Shown piece after piece: positions 16,718 to 23,958 of a DNA stretch of 58,248 nt. The notes beneath the pieces were generated by a model that saw only the letters and a list, made by a program, of their open reading frames with translations, made no database searches and was not told where the DNA came from. The stretch is from positions 1 through 58,248 of the forward strand of contig JALNYY010000011.1 in NCBI GenBank assembly GCA_023229605.1, written 5' to 3'. The DNA comes from Methylobacter sp. (GTDB taxonomy: Bacteria; Pseudomonadota; Gammaproteobacteria; Methylococcales; Methylomonadaceae). A program made the position numbers and the translations under genes. Positions within the stretch are counted from its first letter, which is position 1. The number at the start of each line of letters is the position of its first letter.

Positions 16718-18254
16718 TTTTACCGGTATTAAACATACCATTACTTTTGAGCTCATATTCAACAATATAATTATCATCTGTCCGTTTAATATCGTTTCCT
16801 AACCATCCAAATGAAGCAACCTGTAGCGACTTAACCTTATAATTTTCTCGTTTTAATTCCAGTAAACTAAATCCCCGAAAACTATCTTTTGGTCTATCTA
16901 CCGCTTCTTTTGTAAAACTGGCTGCGCCATTCAACACCAAGCTAACATCAGTGCGTGGGTTATGAAAATATGCTGAATCTTCTTCATGGATATGTCCGTG
17001 CATGAATAAGGCTGTTTTAGCCTCGCGGTTAAACAGATTTTCGAATGCCTCTGGATTATCAACCGCTGCATCGCCGCCAGCAGCAACGGGGCGATGATGT
17101 CCGAGCCCTACAATTAAAGGCGGATTGTCGCCACAATCTTCAACAATCGCTTGAAGTTTATCCGCTATAGTCGTTAAAACATCAGGACTTACTCGCCTAC
17201 CTGGAGTACCTATTGCTCTGGCTGGCTGCGCGGTATTAATGCCATAAAAAACAACTCCTAAATGTCTAAACCGTGCTTCAATCCAAGCAAAACTTTGATC
17301 ATTAAAGTCCTGTGTCAATAATGGGCAATCGCTGACTTCATTTAAAAAGTTTCTAAAGGGCATATAGGCATACGAAATCAGTTCTTCTTGAACTGCATCA
17401 TCCCCTTCTAACTTCGCCGCCAACTCATTGTTTTCATTTTTATATAATTTCACTGCCGCCGCCGCAGCTAAGCACAAATTTACATCATGATTCCCAGGAA
17501 CATATAAAATATTACGAGCAGGAAGCTTACCCCTAGTCAGTCTTCCATATAAATCAGTAATCCAACCATAAGCAATTTTATATTGTTTAGGATTGCCATG
17601 TTCAGCTACATCTCCAGTCAATACGATGAATGTGGGTGATTTGCTATCCCAGTGTGAGTTAATCTTACGTACACATGCGGCAATATCTGCCTTAGAATAC
17701 TCTGGATCAACACCTCCCGAATGTATATCAGAAATATGCAAAATTCGAATAGACTCATTGGCATCTAGCGTTATTGAATTATCCAAATTTTCTTTATCTA
17801 GCAACATACTTCTAAAAGCAATTTCCGCATATCCAAATTGTCCGTCATCTATTTCTTGAATATCCCGCCAGTGCAGAAATGTCCTACAATTTGGTTTTTT
17901 CCATGCAGCTGCAATTTCTTCCGAGTTAGTATCGTTCCAGTGTGAACTCACCATTGCAATAGGTATTTCATTACCTAGTATGCTAAGTACTTTGGTAATG
18001 TCAAATTTATCCTTCAGCCAATCACCATGTTCTTCTAATACGGCATCAACTATTGCAGCTGAATAATGATTTATTTGAACCTTCTTTTGGAAATCGTTTG
18101 GATTTTCGGCGAAATCAAGAATCAGTTTGAATAAGGGATTACGTTCATTAAATTTATCTGCAAAATTTTGATATTTTTCAAGCCTAGGAGAGGTTTTATC
18201 ACCCTCTATGTTTTCCTTTAGCCGATCATCTACAACTAGTATTTTACATAACAT
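16707..18254 (-). CDS. Receiver-like domain fused to calcineurin-type phosphoesterase
   Basis: The 515-aa protein has two parts. Residues 1-150 resemble a response-regulator receiver: KILVVDD places an acidic pair (D9, D10) after the first strand, AAIVDAV gives a possible phosphoacceptor D70, and IAMVSSH a serine at the switch position. The spacing is unusual and the terminal lysine is not evident. Residues 168-450 form a metallophosphoesterase with all metal motifs: DIH (176-178), GD (214-215), GNHD (254-257), GHH (385-387) and GHIH (420-423). No signal peptide is seen, so it is cytoplasmic. The ATG is one base after the upstream stop, with AGGAG inside that gene, so translation is coupled. 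Substrate unknown. Confidence 0.85.
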   Translation of the reverse strand: MLCKILVVDDRLKENIEGDKTSPRLEKYQNFADKFNERNPLFKLILDFAENPNDFQKKVQINHYSAAIVDAVLEEHGDWLKDKFDITKVLSILGNEIPIAMVSSHWNDTNSEEIAAAWKKPNCRTFLHWRDIQEIDDGQFGYAEIAFRSMLLDKENLDNSITLDANESIRILHISDIHSGGVDPEYSKADIAACVRKINSHWDSKSPTFIVLTGDVAEHGNPKQYKIAYGWITDLYGRLTRGKLPARNILYVPGNHDVNLCLAAAAAVKLYKNENNELAAKLEGDDAVQEELISYAYMPFRNFLNEVSDCPLLTQDFNDQSFAWIEARFRHLGVVFYGINTAQPARAIGTPGRRVSPDVLTTIADKLQAIVEDCGDNPPLIVGLGHHRPVAAGGDAAVDNPEAFENLFNREAKTALFMHGHIHEEDSAYFHNPRTDVSLVLNGAASFTKEAVDRPKDSFRGFSLLELKRENYKVKSLQVASFGWLGNDIKRTDDNYIVEYELKSNGMFNTGKTIK

Positions 18255-18255
18255 G

Positions 18256-21200
18256 TTAGTGCTCCTTTAGGAAAAATGAATGACGGGGAATTTTTACGGT
18301 CGTTTCTGCAATATACTGTATATATTCATTCTGGAGGCTATCTTTTGATATTTGATATTTGTTTTGTTGCATCAATTTAAATCTAACTTTTTGTATCAAT
18401 TTGAATTTAACTCCTGGTCTCAGCTTATATTCTTTTCTTTGTACCAACATAAATTCAATTGTTCCCCCAACTCCTTCAAGGCCTGCAATATCGAGTTTTT
18501 GATTAAGATTAGCTTTCTTTTTATCGCTAGCATTTGCTGTTTTAAAAACCACATAATTGTCTTCTGTTTCGACATGCCACCAAAGGTGAGCAGTGACTTT
18601 AGATTTTATTTTTGCGAAATAATCGGGAATTTCTTTATGTGGAAAAAACATATTATCGAGTTCATTTCCAGCTTCTTCTAATTGCGCATGATAAACATTA
18701 ATTAGAACATCATATAAAACACGCTTTACAAAAGTATTGCAGAACAGCCATTGATCTTGAAATTCAGAGTTTTCTGAATGTAGTATTTTAGGTTCTAAAA
18801 TATCTTTCCCATCACTTGTTAACCAGCGTCTAATAGTGTGATTTTCATTCTTTTTTATATTTTCATTCTTTTTTATAACAATAGTTTTCCAGTTTTTGTC
18901 TAGTTTTAGTATAGCGGGGCTAATTAACTTATTATCTAAGTCCTGGCTATCACTAACAGAAATAAAAGATTTTTCTGCCACTTTTTTTATTAATCCAGAA
19001 TACCTTATGCTATCAGAGCCATATAAAAAATTGAACAAAACCATAGCTTGATCATTTATTTTCTGCAAATCAGCATCATGATTATCAATCAAATATTTTA
19101 GCTTATCTATATTAATTCGAAAATCATTTAGATCATCTTTTGATATTTCTGCGACAGACTGTTCATTGATCTGATTCATTATCTGTTCAACTTTCTGCAT
19201 ATCGTGAAGAACAATACGAAGTTTCTCAATATTGTTTTCCGAGCTTGTTATTTTAGTTAAATCTTCTAATCGAGTCTTAATGTCCGTGCTGTGAATAATT
19301 AGCTTATTATGTTTAGAAGGGTTTCTGCACAGAGTAACCAAAAACTCACGAATAACTTGAAACGTATTAGCTCTGCCAAGCATAATGAAATTTTGATGTT
19401 CAATAGTTGAACAGTTTTCAGGTAGTTTATATTCTTCTTTTGTGGAAAATGTATTCCGTGAACAAAGTATATTGGTTGCCAAAATCGCATCTAACTGGCT
19501 CAGTTTTTTTTGGGGTAACAACGTAGTTTTGCAATATTCCCAAATATCTTTAACGATGTCTCTTTCAGCAAAAGTTAAACAAATTCCCGCAAGGCTAGTT
19601 GCCTGTGTTACAGATGTTCGATCCCAAAGTAAGTCGAGCAATTTTTTATATCGCTCCCTTTGTTCTTGATGACTCAGCTCATCCAAAAACAGCAATAACT
19701 GAGAGGCAATCATTTCAATGGCCGCATCAGGATTTATATTTTTCAAATGCTCGGCTTTTTTAAGCGTTACATCAGCGCGTGTAGTCAAGCGAGTTAATTC
19801 CATAAGCATCGCTGTGGCAGCTGTCGAATCACAAGGCATTAAATGTTTTTCATCTTGATCGCTTTCATTTGCACCAAAGGTGATTTCCATAGAATTAAGC
19901 GTAGTAGTTTGCAGCAGTCTTTCTTTATTCCATTCGGTCTCAATATCCCTAACGCTCCATATATCTACCCATTCAGCCAAACGTTCTGTTTGTCTTGGCG
20001 AATGAAATTTATTGCTATACGTTTCAGCAATAGCTAGTCCTTTACATAAGAGACAATCACGTTGATTACCCAATCCCGGCACATCCCACCGCCAAAAGCG
20101 TTTATTTTGCAATAAAAAGTCTTTAAGAAGTGATTCTTGTACTGGCTGTCCAGCTCGATCCAAAAACACCATTGTGTAGACAGGCTTTGCTCCTAATCCT
20201 TGTAGAAAAGCCTTAAGCTCACGTAAATGCTTGCCGCTTACGGCACCATCATCAAAAACAACAGCAGACCAACTCTTTTTTTTCTTTTCTAGTTTCTCAA
20301 TGTGCGAGGTAATTTGATCGGCCACTAAAGGTGAGACCAATATGGGCGACACAGTACGTGTTCCAAGCAACTTAACTGGAATCATGCCCCATTCGGGTAA
20401 TTTAAAGCCTGAATCTTGTCTAATTCGATCAAGCATGGCATCGGTAAATGGATGGGACGGATAAATTAGTAATTGTGCGCGTGGTGAAGTGCCTTTTCTT
20501 TTAGCAAATAGCTCCTCAAATCTATCCTTTAACCAGCCATAAAGAGGGCCACCAAGTTCTAAAAAGGAATAATAAAAAGCCAATCTGGTATTGATAGTCA
20601 ACAAATCATGCCGCCTACCATATTGCCAATGTCCCGTTTTAAGAACGCGTAGCCTTTGAAAATCATTGTAGGTATCTTCTGGTGTTCTTGCATAATAAGG
20701 ATCATCGAAATTTAAGCGATTACTTTCGGGATCGCGCTTATAGCGTAAAAGGGATATAGAACGCTCACCAAATGGGGCAATAAAGGGCGTATTAGGAATT
20801 CTATGCCACGGCTCTATCTTTTCATTGGTCGTAATTGGTGTTATTGAATTTTCGATATGTTCTAATCGTGGTTTCCACAGCAAAGCCACTAACGACTCAG
20901 TATCCTGCAATATCGACGCATCACCATGAACCATCATGTGAATAGAAAAACTGTCCGATTTTTTTTGTTGAGCAACCGTGTTTGCAGTAACTGCAACACT
21001 ACCAACTATGACTACTGGGAGTTCAGGATTCATGTCCTTTTTTTCAGTATAAGCCCCTAATTTGGCATCATTAACTAAAGAGGAAACTAATTTATCCGCA
21101 CCTAATACTTGATGATTCGGAAATAATGCCAGACAACGCCGCAAAGCTCGCCGACATGCGCGATAACGCTTTGGATCAGCAAGAGCATGGGGGAAATCCA

Positions 21201-23064
21201 GATAACGCTTTAGTGAAACAGTATTCTTCTTATTACGTGAATCATGCCATTGCACTGGCTTATTGAAAAAAGATAAGAATGGCCGGTCATGATCATCTGT
21301 GTCAGATTGCCAAAATATTTCAGAATCTTTCTCTCGCAATAAAACAGCCAATTGGGCTGCTGAAAATAGCGAATCTGATGTTGCTGGGTTTAAAAAAAGT
21401 TTTGCCTTATATGGGGACTCTACAAATTTCCCCAATTCATCGGATACGTTAAAACATGCCACGGCCCAATGTTCCGATACAAGGTAGACCTCTAGCGAAG
21501 CTTGCTTAAAAACGCGTCCTTCCAGCATTAACTCCCGGAAAGTCAGAACTTGAAACGGTGTTAGATCCGCTAACACAAATATTTTTGCAGGCCATACATT
21601 CCCGAATTTTGGATCTTCCGCTATCAAACTAAACCATCGGGCAAAGTCTTGCTTACTCATTAACCGAGGCGGTCTTACTACAACTATATCAGGGGCTACT
21701 GATGAAATATCTTCATAGGTTGGCGGGGAGCAGTGGTAGTTGTTACGTCTTTCATAAAAAACAACCCCTTTCATATTTGCAGTTTTTTGAGTCTTCAAAG
21801 CGGCACGAATTGCCTCACAAGCATTTGTATCTGGTTCGACCCATTTATCTTTGTGACTTGATAAGCTACGGTGATTAGGCTGGATACAAAATGTATAAGC
21901 AGTCCCTGATACAGGCTTATATTCGGAAAAGTCGAGATCATCTTGAATGTCCTTTCGGCTGTAAGCTGCTTTGGCCCAAGGAAAATGCCCCCCAATCCAG
22001 CTACCTTCTTGAGTATAAATGCTGCAATAATCATTACCAATGGCTAGCAGATGACCTAAATGCTGAAGACCTGTTACTGCTGTTTTCTCTTTATCATCTC
22101 TATGATGGCGAGATAAAGCATGGTGAAAAAGATGAACACCGATAGACTCCAAAGGATTCTTTAATGTTTTTGCATTTTCTAAAATGCTGGCAATTTTTTT
22201 ATCCTTGGGTACTTTCCAATTTTGAATATCCGATAACAAACCATTGCCAACATCACAAATGAACAATTCCAACCACTCTGAATAGTGATTTGGCATAAAT
22301 TGCGACTGTCCGTAAGCATGGCGGTTAAATAATTCGCCCCAGGTTTTTGCTGCTGTTTCATCTAATGGTTTTGCGCCTCGGACTCTTGCATAAATACCTG
22401 CAAAAACTGGTTTACTTTTTGTATGTGAATGTTCATATACATTGAGTAGAAGCTCGAAAAGAAGTTTTCGTAACTTTTGGAATAGCATGTCACGAATCAC
22501 GGGGTGATTTCCAAAAGCACTCTCGATAGCTCGCGCCTGAGCTTCCTTTATAAGTTTTTCAACCAGTTGTTGAAGATTTTTCTGATTGCTGTCAAATTCG
22601 TCTAATCGAATGATATTTGCCCAAATGCAGTCAGCATTTAGAAAATGAGTATTTTGATATTCGGAAGCTAAACTTCCTTTTAAATCATCTAGTTCCTGTT
22701 TTTTATTGTCCAAATAAAAAAATGCATGATTTCCTAGGGCGGATAAAAAACCTTGTTGAGTTAGGAACTTCAGAAAGATTCGGTGTGTAGGTGTACTTTG
22801 CTCATTTTTGCTGCCGAGATTTATTAAAATTTGTTCTTTGGTAAGGTTAGACTCGGCAAGAACTAGACCAAGGCATAAAAGGGGCTGGGGGTCAGCCCAT
22901 CTAACATCTGAAAGGTTTATTTTGCATTTTTTTACATTAGAGTCAGATAGGTATCGTTGTAATAAGCCTAATGCAGCTAGACCTTCATTCTCACGAAATT
23001 CTGGAGAAACTTGCCATTCACATTCCCCTGTTTCGTTTAACACGGGTAAATTTAAAGTTTTCAA
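18256..23064 (-). CDS. Giant STAS/GHKL-ATPase/phosphoribosyltransferase-like protein
   Basis: This 1602-aa protein starts at a TTG (23064) after AGGA; an in-frame stop lies just upstream. Residues 1-115 look STAS-like (INLSDVRWADPQPLLCLGL). Residues 195-355 are a GHKL ATPase: N-box LLFELLLNVYEHS (E204, N208), G1 box DVGNGL (271-276) and a glycine-rich GLQHLGHLLAIGND block (332-345). About 865-1010 is phosphoribosyltransferase-like: PRPP loop VVFDDGAVSGKHLR (935-948), then CLLC (C1004, C1007). At 1445-1540 LYDVLINVYHA, VVFKTANAS and GLEGVGG suggest a second, degraded GHKL domain. No membrane span is visible. It is AT-rich compared with its neighbours and operonic with the phosphoesterase. I know no characterised protein with this full architecture; a conflict or stress-signalling role is inferred. 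Confidence 0.8.
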   Translation of the reverse strand: MKTLNLPVLNETGECEWQVSPEFRENEGLAALGLLQRYLSDSNVKKCKINLSDVRWADPQPLLCLGLVLAESNLTKEQILINLGSKNEQSTPTHRIFLKFLTQQGFLSALGNHAFFYLDNKKQELDDLKGSLASEYQNTHFLNADCIWANIIRLDEFDSNQKNLQQLVEKLIKEAQARAIESAFGNHPVIRDMLFQKLRKLLFELLLNVYEHSHTKSKPVFAGIYARVRGAKPLDETAAKTWGELFNRHAYGQSQFMPNHYSEWLELFICDVGNGLLSDIQNWKVPKDKKIASILENAKTLKNPLESIGVHLFHHALSRHHRDDKEKTAVTGLQHLGHLLAIGNDYCSIYTQEGSWIGGHFPWAKAAYSRKDIQDDLDFSEYKPVSGTAYTFCIQPNHRSLSSHKDKWVEPDTNACEAIRAALKTQKTANMKGVVFYERRNNYHCSPPTYEDISSVAPDIVVVRPPRLMSKQDFARWFSLIAEDPKFGNVWPAKIFVLADLTPFQVLTFRELMLEGRVFKQASLEVYLVSEHWAVACFNVSDELGKFVESPYKAKLFLNPATSDSLFSAAQLAVLLREKDSEIFWQSDTDDHDRPFLSFFNKPVQWHDSRNKKNTVSLKRYLDFPHALADPKRYRACRRALRRCLALFPNHQVLGADKLVSSLVNDAKLGAYTEKKDMNPELPVVIVGSVAVTANTVAQQKKSDSFSIHMMVHGDASILQDTESLVALLWKPRLEHIENSITPITTNEKIEPWHRIPNTPFIAPFGERSISLLRYKRDPESNRLNFDDPYYARTPEDTYNDFQRLRVLKTGHWQYGRRHDLLTINTRLAFYYSFLELGGPLYGWLKDRFEELFAKRKGTSPRAQLLIYPSHPFTDAMLDRIRQDSGFKLPEWGMIPVKLLGTRTVSPILVSPLVADQITSHIEKLEKKKKSWSAVVFDDGAVSGKHLRELKAFLQGLGAKPVYTMVFLDRAGQPVQESLLKDFLLQNKRFWRWDVPGLGNQRDCLLCKGLAIAETYSNKFHSPRQTERLAEWVDIWSVRDIETEWNKERLLQTTTLNSMEITFGANESDQDEKHLMPCDSTAATAMLMELTRLTTRADVTLKKAEHLKNINPDAAIEMIASQLLLFLDELSHQEQRERYKKLLDLLWDRTSVTQATSLAGICLTFAERDIVKDIWEYCKTTLLPQKKLSQLDAILATNILCSRNTFSTKEEYKLPENCSTIEHQNFIMLGRANTFQVIREFLVTLCRNPSKHNKLIIHSTDIKTRLEDLTKITSSENNIEKLRIVLHDMQKVEQIMNQINEQSVAEISKDDLNDFRINIDKLKYLIDNHDADLQKINDQAMVLFNFLYGSDSIRYSGLIKKVAEKSFISVSDSQDLDNKLISPAILKLDKNWKTIVIKKNENIKKNENHTIRRWLTSDGKDILEPKILHSENSEFQDQWLFCNTFVKRVLYDVLINVYHAQLEEAGNELDNMFFPHKEIPDYFAKIKSKVTAHLWWHVETEDNYVVFKTANASDKKKANLNQKLDIAGLEGVGGTIEFMLVQRKEYKLRPGVKFKLIQKVRFKLMQQNKYQISKDSLQNEYIQYIAETTVKIPRHSFFLKEH

Positions 23065-23485
23065 TATTATAATTTCCTAATTCGAACAAGCCGGAACCCA
23101 AAAGGGAAAATACCCTCATAGCATCATTTTGCTCCAAGGACTTTGGCTGAAAACATATTGTCTTATATGGGATATCCGACATTTGTTGATAGGTAGTGTT
23201 ATCAGAAAGTTCTCAATATACGACTCCATCTAACGCATTAAGATAGCCGACTTACAGTGTATGCGCCAGTTTTATCGGGCAATCGTTTTTCGTTGTCCGA
23301 TATTTTGCGCTCATTAAAGATGGTTGCGACAATCGCGAAATTCATCCCATACCAAAATATGGGAATGTGGGCATAAAAATATGCCAACCTTCAAGGGATG
23401 TTGTAATAGGCAATTAAAAGATTTTAATCATCACAAAGACACTAAGAAATAAAACTTCGTGTCTTCGTGGTGATAATTTTTATAC
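23065..23485. other. Gene-free right flank of the accessory insertion
   Basis: No credible gene is seen in this 421-base stretch. A frame near 23240-23400 reads like protein for about 45 codons but lacks a start. The segment contains a small CCCATA/TATGGG hairpin near 23347. At the right end it holds the CACGAAG-type inverted repeat (23429-23474). It should hold the promoter of the 1602-aa gene, but I see no strong consensus boxes. Confidence 0.5.
23429..23474. repeat. Dispersed CACGAAG-type repeat, copy 2 (inverted pair)
   Basis: An imperfect inverted repeat pairs ATCACAAAGACACTAAG (23429-23445) with CTTCGTGTCTTCGTGGTGAT (23455-23474). It ends 12 bases from the trmL stop and may act as its transcription terminator. 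The same sequence type follows the DUF934 gene at 8937-8965. Confidence 0.6.
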
Positions 23486-23956
23486 TTACTTTATCGCCGC
23501 CCCCGCAAAACTCAGCTGCCGCCAAGCTTCGTACAGGACAATCGCAACAGTATTGGACAAATTCAGACTGCGGCTTTCGGCCTGCATCGGCAAATACAAA
23601 CACCGCTCTGAACCTAAGTCAGCCAAAACTTCCGCAGGCAAGCCGCGCGTCTCAGGGCCGAACAAGAACGCATCTTCAGGCTGAAAACTCACATCACTGT
23701 ATATTTGCGCGCCTTTCGTAGTCAGCGCGAAAATCCGCCCAGGCTTAATGCTGTTTACGAAATCAGCCAATGAATCGTGCTCTTTTACTGCCACCCATTC
23801 ATGGTAATCCAGCCCCGCCCTGCGCAATTTTTTGTCATCCAATTCAAAACCCAGCGGCTTGATCAAATGCAACTGCATCCCGGCATTGGCGCATAGCCGG
23901 ATAATATTCCCGGTATTCGCGGGAATTTCCGGCTCATACAAAACGATATGAAACAT
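23486..23956 (-). CDS. trmL: tRNA (cytidine/uridine-34-2'-O)-methyltransferase TrmL
   Basis: This 156-aa SPOUT methyltransferase modifies the wobble base of certain leucine tRNAs using SAM. It has the family opening FHIVLYEPEIPANTGNIIRLC, the central FLFGPETRGLP motif (about residues 97-107) and the knot-forming C-terminal block RSLNLSNTVAIVLYEAWRQ. It starts two bases after the glgP stop, so it is the second gene of a glgP-trmL transcript. In E. coli trmL is close to gpsA; here the accessory insertion lies between them on the map, though the strands differ. Confidence 0.95.
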   Translation of the reverse strand: MFHIVLYEPEIPANTGNIIRLCANAGMQLHLIKPLGFELDDKKLRRAGLDYHEWVAVKEHDSLADFVNSIKPGRIFALTTKGAQIYSDVSFQPEDAFLFGPETRGLPAEVLADLGSERCLYLPMQAESRSLNLSNTVAIVLYEAWRQLSFAGAAIK

Positions 23957-23958
23957 GT

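Noticed and set aside
16707..18254. Plain 3',5'-cAMP phosphodiesterase CpdA
   Set aside because: The metal motifs would fit, but the receiver-like N-terminus, the larger size and the tight operon with the 1602-aa protein argue against a housekeeping CpdA.
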